Assembly (NCBI GenBank): GCA_947461015.1
Contig: CANHIR010000112.1
Span: forward strand, 1-6,350
DNA from: Bacteroidota bacterium
GTDB lineage: Bacteria; Bacteroidota; Bacteroidia; Chitinophagales; Chitinophagaceae
Length of the DNA: 6,350 nucleotides
Reading direction: 5' to 3'
A model generated the notes under the pieces. The model searched no databases and was not told where the DNA came from. It saw only the letters and a list, made by a program, of their open reading frames with translations. Every line of letters begins with the position of its first letter. Positions within the stretch are counted from its first letter, which is position 1. The translations under genes and the position numbers were made by a program. Positions 1 to 6,350 of the stretch are shown piece after piece.

Positions 1-458
1 GATCTTTTATTGGCCTGAGAAATATCAGTTACTAAGTATTGGTAATTTTTTGCGTGTAAGCTTTTATAGTAATCATACATTTTGGGTACCCAGCCTTGGC
101 CTCTATGACTTTTTTCAACACATACCTGACCAATTAAAATATAGTTGCTATTTTTTAATAATGCCCCTTTATATTCAGTGGCATCTAGGGTATTAAATAA
201 ATGATCTAGTTCTGGATGTGCACCATATACTTCCTTATTGGTTACTATGGTATAGCCAACCACTTCTTCTCCTTCTTTCACAATGATAGAAGGGTGTATT
301 TCATGCATTTGTTGTAATAAGCTTAATGCATATTCAGAAGTAACAAATCCTTCCTTCATGGCTTCTTCCTCGCCAATTAATCTTCTTAAATTATTTGTTT
401 GTAATTGCTTTAAACCAATTAGTTCTTGTTCGGTTTCTACTAATTTTAAAATGGCCAT
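1..458 (-). CDS. GNAT-family N-acetyltransferase, 3' end outside window
   Basis: Reading leftward from an ATG at 458, the frame is open for 152 codons to the window edge, so the C-terminus is missing. The N-terminal part (about residues 1-55) looks helical. A beta-rich section follows with VVGYTIV at 66-72, then the acetyl-CoA-binding core: strand ILIGQVCV (107-114) and the turn HRGQGW (118-123), followed by a helix containing YDYYKSL. That strand-turn-helix is GNAT motif A; the loop fits R-x-x-G, but Val124 replaces the usual final Gly/Ala. The family transfers an acetyl group from acetyl-CoA to an amine; the substrate cannot be told here. The start is the first ATG after an in-frame TAA about 24 bases upstream. 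It lies 11 bases past the stop of the CLC transporter gene, so it is probably the last visible gene of that operon. The family call is fairly safe; the specific role is unknown. Confidence 0.75.
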   Translation of the reverse strand, partial: MAILKLVETEQELIGLKQLQTNNLRRLIGEEEAMKEGFVTSEYALSLLQQMHEIHPSIIVKEGEEVVGYTIVTNKEVYGAHPELDHLFNTLDATEYKGALLKNSNYILIGQVCVEKSHRGQGWVPKMYDYYKSLHAKNYQYLVTDISQANKR

Positions 459-469
459 AACCAGCTTGC

Positions 470-1762
470 TTATAATTTTGAAATGCTTTTAAAATAATTG
501 TACAATTTATATTTTGCTCCTTCTTTTAATTGAGCACTATAAATTCCCTCTATTCCCGAAGTAAAATAAGCAAGTACACTTGCAAGGCCAATAAATAAGC
601 CGGCACTCATACCAAACAACTCAATGCCTAATACAATTCCTGTAATGCCTGCATGCGTTGCGCCTGCAAATAAGGCTACTAAGCCCATGCCTCCTAGTAA
701 TGCCATTGGCAATGGAATAAAACAAATAAGCACACTGCCCAAAGTAGCGCCAATAAAAAATAGCGGGGTGACTTCGCCACCCTTAAAGCTCGCGCTTAAA
801 GTGAATGTAGTAAATAGTATTTTTATTAAGAAATCATAATTACCTGCAGGTTTTTGAAAAGAAGCGGTAATACTTTCAATGCCCAATCCAATAAATTTAA
901 AAGGATCTAAACTTGTTGTATTGCTTAATAGAATAATTACAATTAATAAAATGGCGCCTCCGATAAATGGACGCAAGGGCTCATATTTAATTTTACTAAA
1001 TAGTTTTGTTAATAATTTATGTAAGCTAGAAAATAAAAAAGCGGCGAATCCAAAAAATACACCAGCAAGCATTGCCCATGCAATATTTTTTGCGCTAATT
1101 AAATTATCAAAATTAATTCCAGCAAAATAGACGGCGTAATTGGTATGATGAATGCCCCAACTTATACCCCAATGGGTACAAAAATAATCTGCGAAATAAG
1201 CTGCTGCAAAACTTGGCCCAATATCCTGCCATTTACAATTTTTAAATAACATTATTTCAAGTGCAAAAACTGCACCAGCAAACGGGGTGCCAAATACTGC
1301 CGCAAAACCTGCACTCACGCCCATGATTAATAAGGTATTGCGCCCTTCTTTATCTAGTTTAAATGATTTTGTGAACTGATCGGCCATTGCCCCACCCATT
1401 TGAACGGCTGTCCCTTCACGTCCTGCGGAGCCTCCTGCTAAATGGGTAAGTAGGGTAGTTATAAAAACCAAGGGGGCCATCATAAAGGGAATCGTTTCTT
1501 TTTTTGCTGCGCTATGTTGCTCTATAATTAAATTAGTTCCTTTTTTAGCTGCCGTTCCAAATTTGTAATACATCCATCCAATGAATAGTCCTAGGATGGG
1601 CAAACTAAAAATGATTAAATGGTGATTTGCTCTATAATTGGTTGCGACTTCTAAACTTAATAAAAATATAGCAGTTGCAGTACCTATATAAAATCCAATG
1701 ACAACACTAAGTATTGTAAATTTTAATAAATAATTTAGAATTTTATTTTTTACCCAATTCAT
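470..1762 (-). CDS. CLC-family anion transporter, probable fluoride/proton antiporter (CLC-F type)
   Basis: A 430-residue inner-membrane protein made almost entirely of hydrophobic helices, with no C-terminal CBS domain. Visible CLC landmarks, in order: KGTNLI at 74-79 where chloride CLCs have GSGIP; GREGT at 114-118 with the gating glutamate Glu116, where chloride members have GREGP; ALEIML at 167-172; GGEVTP at 329-334 (the GxFxP position); and IYSAQ at 407-411, where Tyr408 matches the central pore tyrosine. Aligned by eye to E. coli ClcA, the inner proton-glutamate position (Glu203) is Ile170. Loss of the central serine, GREGT and loss of the inner glutamate are recorded features of the fluoride-exporting CLC-F branch, which expels F- in exchange for H+. 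The assignment to fluoride is inference; an unusual chloride transporter remains possible. The gene follows the small membrane-protein gene after 24 bases and precedes the acetyltransferase by 11. I saw no fluoride riboswitch motif upstream of it or of the operon. Confidence 0.88.
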   Translation of the reverse strand: MNWVKNKILNYLLKFTILSVVIGFYIGTATAIFLLSLEVATNYRANHHLIIFSLPILGLFIGWMYYKFGTAAKKGTNLIIEQHSAAKKETIPFMMAPLVFITTLLTHLAGGSAGREGTAVQMGGAMADQFTKSFKLDKEGRNTLLIMGVSAGFAAVFGTPFAGAVFALEIMLFKNCKWQDIGPSFAAAYFADYFCTHWGISWGIHHTNYAVYFAGINFDNLISAKNIAWAMLAGVFFGFAAFLFSSLHKLLTKLFSKIKYEPLRPFIGGAILLIVIILLSNTTSLDPFKFIGLGIESITASFQKPAGNYDFLIKILFTTFTLSASFKGGEVTPLFFIGATLGSVLICFIPLPMALLGGMGLVALFAGATHAGITGIVLGIELFGMSAGLFIGLASVLAYFTSGIEGIYSAQLKEGAKYKLYNYFKSISKL

Positions 1763-1786
1763 TTAGAGTGCTTTGTTTAAGCTAAG

Positions 1787-2023
1787 CTATTTTTTATTTT
1801 TAAAAATCATTACAAAGGCAATCATTACCCATACAATGTTCACAAACATAGATGGATAGGCCTGATGAACATAAGTATTGATCACAAAAAATAAACCACC
1901 AATTATATTTGCCCATACATACCATTTGCTATTTGCTTTTAGCCTACCTGTAATATTTAATGCGTAGGAACCTACAATTAGCAAGGAAGCAATCCATCCC
2001 AATATTTCAATTGTTACATTCAT
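1787..2023 (-). CDS. Small three-helix membrane protein, CBU_0592-like
   Basis: A 78-residue protein with three hydrophobic segments at roughly residues 5-24, 34-52 and 57-74, ending in a basic tail KNKK. The pattern ILGWIASLLIVGSYALN, then a polar loop TGRLKANSKWY, then NIIGGLFFVINTY and a final YPSMFVNIVW matches small membrane proteins described as CBU_0592-like, which resemble half of a PQ-loop or SemiSWEET transporter. Their biochemical function is not established. The protein is full length for this type. It is the promoter-proximal gene of the leftward cluster, 24 bases before the CLC transporter, so co-transcription is likely. It could be an accessory to that transporter or a small carrier in its own right, but nothing in the sequence decides this. 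The ATG at 2023 is used because the conserved hydrophobic segment begins soon after it. Confidence 0.72.
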   Translation of the reverse strand: MNVTIEILGWIASLLIVGSYALNITGRLKANSKWYVWANIIGGLFFVINTYVHQAYPSMFVNIVWVMIAFVMIFKNKK

Positions 2024-2064
2024 TCTTTAAAATTAAGCTAAATAAGCCTATTTTTACTTAGTAA
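2024..2064. promoter_or_regulatory. Compact divergent promoter region
   Basis: Only 41 AT-rich bases separate the leftward membrane-protein operon from the rightward carbonic anhydrase gene, so both promoters must sit here or reach into the coding sequences. On the plus strand TATTTTTA (2049-2056) matches the Bacteroidota -7 consensus TAnnTTTG in all but the last base. No TTG lies at the usual -33 distance. If this is the -7 box, transcription would begin within a few bases of the ATG at 2065, which would favour the downstream start at 2080. A similar one-mismatch box, TAATTTTA, is present on the minus strand near the operon start. The evidence is weak and rests on composition and consensus matching by eye. 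Confidence 0.3.
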
Positions 2065-2712
2065 ATGAGTGCTTATATTATGGAAAAATCTTACGATAAA
2101 TTATTAGAGAATAACAAGAAATGGGTGGCTGAACAATTGGCCATGGACCCTAATTTTTTTAATAATTTGGCAGACACTCAAAATCCAGCATATTTATGGA
2201 TAGGCTGCTCCGATAGCAGAGTTCCAGCCAATCAAATTACGGGTACCAAGCCAGGTGATGTTTTTGTACATCGCAATATTGCAAACATGGTAGTGCATAG
2301 TGACATGAATATGTTAAGTGTGCTTTCCTATGCAGTTGAAGTGTTACAAGTAAAACATATAATTGTTTGCGGTCACTATGGATGTGGCGGTGTTTTAGCG
2401 GCCATGCACAACAAACAGTTGGGGCTTATTGATAATTGGCTACGTCATTTAAAAGATGTTTACCGAATTAATTATAAAGAGCTAGATGCTATTGATAAAA
2501 TAGAAGATAGAGGCAGACGCTTTGTTGAATTAAATGTAATTGAACAGGTATTTCATTTAGGGAAAACTTCAATTGTTCAAAATGCTTGGAAGCGCAATCA
2601 AAATTTACATTTACATGGCTGGGCCTATGATGTAAAAGACGGACTTATTAAGGATTTGGGCGTGAATTTCAAGAATACCGACGACTTACATAGCGTGTAT
2701 CACTTAGATTAA
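2065..2712 (+). CDS. can: Beta-class carbonic anhydrase (Can type)
   Basis: A cytoplasmic zinc enzyme that interconverts CO2 and bicarbonate, supplying bicarbonate for carboxylation reactions. All active-site residues are visible: Cys48, Asp50 and Arg52 in the motif CSDSR, and His104 and Cys107 in GHYGCGG. Three of these (Cys48, His104, Cys107) bind zinc; Asp50 and Arg52 form the conserved catalytic dyad. The flanking text LWIGCSDSRVPA, VHRNIAN, ELNVIEQV and HGWAYDVKDGLIKDL is very close to E. coli Can. The length of 215 residues is normal, about five shorter than E. coli Can. The ATG at 2065 gives MSAYIMEKSY; the ATG at 2080 (Met6) aligns better with the E. coli N-terminus, so 2080 may be the true start. 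Neither has a Shine-Dalgarno sequence. The gene is transcribed alone, divergent from the CLC operon; 113 bases separate it from the fucosidase gene. Confidence 0.96.
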   Translation: MSAYIMEKSYDKLLENNKKWVAEQLAMDPNFFNNLADTQNPAYLWIGCSDSRVPANQITGTKPGDVFVHRNIANMVVHSDMNMLSVLSYAVEVLQVKHIIVCGHYGCGGVLAAMHNKQLGLIDNWLRHLKDVYRINYKELDAIDKIEDRGRRFVELNVIEQVFHLGKTSIVQNAWKRNQNLHLHGWAYDVKDGLIKDLGVNFKNTDDLHSVYHLD

Positions 2713-2744
2713 TTAGCAATCCAACTATTTTACCATTATTGTGC

Positions 2745-2770
2745 ACAAATGATTACTCATAATCATCTGT
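2745..2770. promoter_or_regulatory. AT-rich inverted repeat upstream of fucosidase gene, candidate operator
   Basis: The arms ATGATTA (2749-2755) and TAATCAT (2760-2766) are perfect reverse complements around a 4-base centre CTCA. After one mismatch, ACA (2745-2747) pairs with TGT (2768-2770), giving 10 of 11 matched positions per arm. A separate 6-base palindrome, GTGCAC, overlaps the left edge at 2741-2746. There is no T-run straight after the dyad and the arms are AT-rich, so a Rho-independent terminator for the carbonic anhydrase gene is unlikely. A binding site for a dimeric repressor or activator of the fucosidase gene, whose ATG is about 55 bases downstream, fits better. This is inference from symmetry and position only; no regulator is identified. 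Confidence 0.4.
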
Positions 2771-2825
2771 AATTAAGGACCGATATTGTTTTTTTTATTA
2801 AATTTAAAGATCAAAAAAACTTCCT

Positions 2826-4121
2826 ATGAATAAACTGTTTACGCTAATTGCTTGTTTTTTTATTTTACAATTACAAGCCCAAACAACCCCAGGAACTGCT
2901 TTTCAGGATCGTAAATTTGGCATGTTTATACATTGGGGAGCATCAAGTGTATTGGGCGATGGTGAATGGGTAATGGAGAATCATGGTATTCAAGCAAATG
3001 ACTATAAAAAGTTAATTAAACTTTTTAATCCAATTAATTTTGATGCGGCTAAATGGGTAAGTACTGCAAAAAATGCAGGCATGAAGTATATTGTTTTCAT
3101 CACAAGACATCATGATGGATTTTCAAACTGGGATACAAAATTTTCAGATTGGAAAATTACCAATACGCCATATAAACAAGATGTTTTAAAAGCATTGGCC
3201 GCGGAATGTAAAAAGCAAGGTATTGAGTTGGGTTTGTATTATTCCACTTTGGATTGGAGCAGGGATGACTATCCCTATGAAACTGGAAGAACAGGTAAAA
3301 AAGCGGGTCGTACTAAAAAAAGTGATTATGCTTCTTATTTGCAATTCATGAAAAATCAGTTAACAGAATTACTAACCAATTATGGCCCTATTTCTTGCAT
3401 TTGGTTTGACGGACATTGGGATCAAACCAACCCTGAAGGTGCTGCAGACAGAAGTTCAAGAATAGATTGGAAATACGAAGAAATTTATGGCCTCATTCAT
3501 AAATTACAACCAAACTGCATGATTGGCAATAACCATCATTTGGATCCAATCAAAGGGGAAGACTTTCAAATGTTTGAGCAGGATTTACCAGGACAAAATA
3601 CAGCAGGTTTAAATTATCAAACGGCTTCACCTTTGCCATTAGAGTCATGTATTACCATGAATGATTCTTGGGGGTTCAGAATCAATGACCATCATTATAA
3701 AACTTTTAATGAAGTAATTAAAACATTGGTAGGCGCTGCTGGGCGCAATAGCAATTTATTATTAAACGTTGGCCCAATGCCGAATGGAGAAATTGGCAAA
3801 GAATTTACGGATACATTGGCTTTAGTGGGAAATTGGACCAAGCAATTTGGATCTACAGTGTATGGAACCCGAGGCGGTCCTATGAAAGCTGAATCTTGGG
3901 GAGTGTCTACCCAAAATAAGGACTTTGTTTATGTGCATGTTTTTGAAAAACCTACTAGCAGTTTAATTACTGTTCCTGGTGTTTATAATGCCGCCACCAT
4001 CTTAGTAGTTAACAACGGCACTTGGATCAAAGGCACGCCTAGTAAGGATGGCTTGCAAATTGACCTTGCTAATTTAAAATTGGAAGGGCCTGATTTGATA
4101 TTGAAATTGTCTAAGAAATAG
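2826..4121 (+). CDS. Secreted alpha-L-fucosidase, glycoside hydrolase family 29
   Basis: A retaining glycosidase that removes terminal alpha-L-fucose from glycans. Residues 1-19 are a signal peptide (Lys3, a hydrophobic core to about residue 16, and likely cleavage after LQAQ), so the enzyme works in the periplasm, at the outer membrane or outside. The catalytic barrel begins with RKFGMFIHWGASS (29-41) and includes the substrate-pocket pieces ITRHHDGFSNWD (92-103), LGLYYSTLDW (135-144) and the nucleophile motif IWFDGHWD (192-199), with Asp195 as the expected nucleophile. GEDFQMFEQDLPG (244-256) and MNDSWGF (278-284) are also conserved in the family. The acid/base residue varies in GH29; Glu245 or Glu251 are candidates I cannot choose between. 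LLLNVGPMPNG (311-321) closes the barrel and a small beta domain follows to residue 431. The length is normal. There is no susC/susD pair or other glycosidase nearby, so this is a solitary fucosidase here. No Shine-Dalgarno sequence precedes the ATG. Confidence 0.93.
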   Translation: MNKLFTLIACFFILQLQAQTTPGTAFQDRKFGMFIHWGASSVLGDGEWVMENHGIQANDYKKLIKLFNPINFDAAKWVSTAKNAGMKYIVFITRHHDGFSNWDTKFSDWKITNTPYKQDVLKALAAECKKQGIELGLYYSTLDWSRDDYPYETGRTGKKAGRTKKSDYASYLQFMKNQLTELLTNYGPISCIWFDGHWDQTNPEGAADRSSRIDWKYEEIYGLIHKLQPNCMIGNNHHLDPIKGEDFQMFEQDLPGQNTAGLNYQTASPLPLESCITMNDSWGFRINDHHYKTFNEVIKTLVGAAGRNSNLLLNVGPMPNGEIGKEFTDTLALVGNWTKQFGSTVYGTRGGPMKAESWGVSTQNKDFVYVHVFEKPTSSLITVPGVYNAATILVVNNGTWIKGTPSKDGLQIDLANLKLEGPDLILKLSKK

Positions 4122-4165
4122 TATTGGTTTTCAATAATTTATGAAACACTATGTGCTTACTTAAA

Positions 4166-4205
4166 GTTAATATTAAGTTTACATTGAGGTAACAATTTGG
4201 TAACA
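4166..4205 (+). promoter_or_regulatory. 11-base-period direct repeats upstream of TonB receptor, candidate response-regulator site
   Basis: Two identical heptamers, GGTAACA at 4188-4194 and 4199-4205, are separated by the AT-rich spacer ATTT. Stepping back by the same 11 bases gives GTTTACA (4177-4183) and GTTAATA (4166-4172), each matching five of seven positions. Units in the same orientation, once per helical turn, with 4-base AT-rich spacers are the layout known for PhoB and other OmpR-family response regulators, whose monomers bind head to tail. The array ends 38 bases before the receptor's GTG start, just upstream of the candidate -7 element, which is a suitable place for an activator. 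The sequence itself is not the E. coli Pho box, so the regulator's identity is inference. Confidence 0.45.
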
Positions 4206-4214
4206 TTAGAGTCT

Positions 4215-4222
4215 AATATTTG
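4215..4222 (+). promoter_or_regulatory. Possible Bacteroidota -7 promoter element for TonB receptor
   Basis: AATATTTG matches the Bacteroidota -7 consensus TAnnTTTG at all but the first fixed base. A TTTG at 4196-4199 could serve as the -33 element, but the gap of 15 bases is shorter than the usual 17-23. Transcription from here would give a leader of about 15 bases before the GTG at 4244. The poor -33 spacing would suit a promoter that depends on an activator bound to the adjacent direct repeats. Confidence 0.3.
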
Positions 4223-4243
4223 CGGTACAAACAAATCAATACC

Positions 4244-6350
4244 GTGAAAAGGCTATTCATACTAATTACCATCATTTTTTCTACCTTATTTGCACAAGCA
4301 CAAAAAGCTAAATTAATTGGTAAAATTACCAATAATAAAAATGAGGCTTTAATTGGGGTTACTGTTAGCTTGAAGGGAGAAAAAGCGCAAACAACCAAAA
4401 CAGATGTTGAAGGCCGTTTTTCATTTTCAATTGATATCAATAAGGAGTATACACTGGTGGGTTCCTATGTAGGATATAAAGAAAATAGCATTTCTGTTAA
4501 AGCAACTAAAGTAGGAGAAGAAGTTGCAGCAGATTTATTATTAGAAGAGGCCAATAAAAATTTAAAAGATGTAGTTGTTAGTACCAATAGAGGGACCAAT
4601 AAAGGTGCTACCGATAATGCTTTAATTGCATTCCAAAAAAATACAAATACAGTAGCTTCTGTAATATCTGCCGAATCCATTAAAAGAAGTCCAGATAGAA
4701 ACACTGCCGAAATTTTAAAGAGGACACCTGGTGCATCTATACAAGAAGGTAAATATATTATTGTAAGAGGTTTAGCGGATAGATATAACCAAGCCATGTT
4801 GAATGGTATTTTATTAACAAGCACTGAGCCTGATCGCAAAACATTTTCATTTGATTTATTCCCTTCTCAAATTATTGATAACATTATTATTAATAAAGCA
4901 TTCGTACCTGAATTACCAGGAGAGTGGGCAGGTGGATTAATCCAAGTGAATACGAAAGATGTCCCTTCTAAGAACTTTTTTAACGTACAAATAGGTACAA
5001 GTGCGAATAGCATGATCACAGGAAAAGATTTCTTAAAAGATAAAGGCGGTAAAACAGATTGGTATGGTATTGATGACGGATCTAGATCTTTACCAATGGG
5101 CTATACGACCAAATCAAGTTTTGACACATCAAGCATGGCTTCGAAAACTGCAATGGGAAAATCAATGTCAAGCAACTGGTCTCCAGTAATGACTACTGCA
5201 AAGCCTAATGTTAGTATGCAAATGAATGGCGGTTTCTCTGGCACCTTATGGGGCAAAAAGATTGGCGGTATTATTGGTATTAGCTATGCAAATGCATACC
5301 GATTCCAAGATAATATAAACAATCAAAATCAATTATCTAATGATGGCTTTGCTCCATATGTGGCTTTAAACGACAATAAGTATATCAATGATATTAATAT
5401 GGGCGGTATTGCCGGTTTATCTATTTATTTAAACCCATTAAATAAAATTAGCTATAAGGCAATTGTGAATGTGAAAACATCAAATGTATTTACACAAAGA
5501 GCTGGAACTGTTTATGACAGACAACAAATGGTAAAAGGGAATGAATTTGTTTTTGACCAAAATACTTTTTTCACAAATCAATTAAACGGAGAACATAGTT
5601 TGTCTCAAAAATTAAAGTTCAACTGGTATGGTGCGTTTAATATTTTAGATGCGTACAGCCCAGACCAAAGAAGAATATTGTATACTAAGAATATGACTGG
5701 CAATGATCCATTTGTTTTGAATATTTCAAACTCATTATCTCAACAATCAGGAAGCCGTGTGTTTAAATCTTTATCTGATTATATTTATACAGCTGGTGGT
5801 GACTTAACATACAAGTTAAATCAACAAACTATTAAGGCAGGTTATATGATCCAAGTAAAGGATCGTTTATACGACGCACAATTGTTTGCAATCACAATGC
5901 CAATTGATAATTTAGCTTTAAGATCGTTGCCTGCAGACCAGGCTTTTTTACCAGAAAATTATGGAAATGGATATGACAATAAGTTCGCATTCAATTCCAT
6001 TCAAAATAGAAATTTTAGATACTTAGCAAATACAATTTTAAATGCAGGTTATCTACAATTTGACAATAAAATTTCTAATGGTTTAAGAGTAGTGTGGGGT
6101 TTAAGAGTTGAAAATTTTGATCAGTTAGTTGGCTCGGTTAAAAAGTGGGATCCTAGACATACTTATTCTCAGGTTACCGATTACTTACCAGGTGTAAATG
6201 CTTCTATTAAGTTAACTGAAAAAGCAAACCTAAGATTAACTGGATCACAAACAGTAATCAGACCTGAATTAAGAGAATTGTCTGCATTAAGTATTTATGA
6301 TTTTGAATTAAACGCTTCTGTATCAGGAAATCCAGGATTAAAAAGAACAA
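4244..6350 (+). CDS. TonB-dependent outer-membrane receptor, 3' end outside window
   Basis: An outer-membrane beta-barrel transporter powered by TonB-ExbBD, open for 702 codons to the window edge and lacking the end of its barrel. The start is GTG at 4244, which directly begins a signal peptide (KRLFILITIIFSTLFAQAQ, residues 2-20); the frame has a TAA at 4214 and no ATG between. Residues about 22-103 form a carboxypeptidase-regulatory-like domain (IGKITNNKNEALIGVTVSLKG, then TDVEGRFSF). A linker with VVVSTNRG leads to the plug, about 125-238, with the markers AEILKRTPGASI, IVRGLADRYNQAMLNG, DRKTFSFDLFPSQI and GGLIQVNTK. The barrel follows; RPELRELSALSIYDFE and GNPGLKRT near the edge are typical late-barrel motifs of this receptor class. 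The plug markers differ from SusC, and no susD is seen, so a glycan role is not supported. The ligand is unknown. The 11-base-period repeats upstream suggest response-regulator control, perhaps by phosphate. Confidence 0.92.
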   Translation, partial: MKRLFILITIIFSTLFAQAQKAKLIGKITNNKNEALIGVTVSLKGEKAQTTKTDVEGRFSFSIDINKEYTLVGSYVGYKENSISVKATKVGEEVAADLLLEEANKNLKDVVVSTNRGTNKGATDNALIAFQKNTNTVASVISAESIKRSPDRNTAEILKRTPGASIQEGKYIIVRGLADRYNQAMLNGILLTSTEPDRKTFSFDLFPSQIIDNIIINKAFVPELPGEWAGGLIQVNTKDVPSKNFFNVQIGTSANSMITGKDFLKDKGGKTDWYGIDDGSRSLPMGYTTKSSFDTSSMASKTAMGKSMSSNWSPVMTTAKPNVSMQMNGGFSGTLWGKKIGGIIGISYANAYRFQDNINNQNQLSNDGFAPYVALNDNKYINDINMGGIAGLSIYLNPLNKISYKAIVNVKTSNVFTQRAGTVYDRQQMVKGNEFVFDQNTFFTNQLNGEHSLSQKLKFNWYGAFNILDAYSPDQRRILYTKNMTGNDPFVLNISNSLSQQSGSRVFKSLSDYIYTAGGDLTYKLNQQTIKAGYMIQVKDRLYDAQLFAITMPIDNLALRSLPADQAFLPENYGNGYDNKFAFNSIQNRNFRYLANTILNAGYLQFDNKISNGLRVVWGLRVENFDQLVGSVKKWDPRHTYSQVTDYLPGVNASIKLTEKANLRLTGSQTVIRPELRELSALSIYDFELNASVSGNPGLKRT

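Noticed and set aside
283..492. Plus-strand open frame of 69 codons
   Set aside because: It lies opposite the acetyltransferase start and CLC end; its Cys-rich, low-complexity product has no family resemblance. It is a shadow of the minus-strand genes.
624..1130. Two plus-strand open frames at 624-839 and 879-1130
   Set aside because: Both lie fully inside the minus-strand CLC gene, which has strong family motifs; their products look like antisense translations.
2024..2064. Possible fluoride riboswitch before the CLC operon
   Set aside because: The gap is only 41 AT-rich bases and contains none of the conserved crcB-motif segments.
2844..2855. Lipobox-like LIAC (residues 7-10) in the fucosidase signal peptide
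   Set aside because: The hydrophobic core continues past the cysteine (FFILQL) and a typical LQAQ cleavage site follows, so a standard signal peptide is more likely than a lipoprotein one.
4122..4136. TATTG/CAATA hairpin after the fucosidase stop as a terminator
   Set aside because: Five AT-rich base pairs with no T-run are too weak to call a terminator.
2826..4243. Fucosidase plus TonB receptor as a polysaccharide-utilisation locus
   Set aside because: The receptor's plug motifs are not SusC-like, no susD is seen, and a 122-base gap with its own candidate regulatory site separates the two genes.
4213..4839. Minus-strand open frames at 4213-4440 and 4465-4839
   Set aside because: They run opposite the start of the TonB receptor, whose signal peptide, regulatory-like domain and plug motifs are clear on the plus strand.

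Overview
The window looks like chromosomal DNA from a member of the Bacteroidota. It is AT-rich and favours TTA, AAT and AAA codons. None of the starts has a convincing Shine-Dalgarno sequence, and a long TonB-dependent receptor carries the N-terminal carboxypeptidase-regulatory-like domain typical of this phylum. The protein motifs suggest a Chitinophagaceae- or Flavobacteriia-like organism, but the genus cannot be settled from this stretch.

Layout. Three genes lie on the minus strand and read leftward from about 2023: a 78-residue, three-helix membrane protein of the CBU_0592-like type; a CLC-family anion transporter whose filter motifs look like the fluoride/proton antiporter branch (CLC-F, EriC-F); and a GNAT acetyltransferase that runs off the left edge. 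Gaps of 24 and 11 bases suggest one operon. A 41-base divergent gap separates them from a plus-strand beta-class carbonic anhydrase closely resembling E. coli Can. Next comes a secreted GH29 alpha-L-fucosidase. Last is a TonB-dependent outer-membrane receptor that starts at a GTG (4244) and is cut by the right edge.

How the genes relate. The minus-strand operon is probably an anion-handling or fluoride-resistance unit. Carbonic anhydrase is a housekeeping enzyme that interconverts CO2 and bicarbonate. The fucosidase is exported to the periplasm or beyond and presumably trims fucosylated glycans. The receptor is not of the SusC type and no susD is visible, so the fucosidase and receptor should not be taken as a polysaccharide-utilisation locus.

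The least expected signals are in the intergenic DNA. Upstream of the receptor is an array of 7-base direct repeats with an 11-base period, the geometry used by PhoB/OmpR-type response regulators. Upstream of the fucosidase is a strong AT-rich dyad. No stretch over 300 bases lacks a gene. I see no RNA gene, mobile element, CRISPR array or clearly undescribed system.
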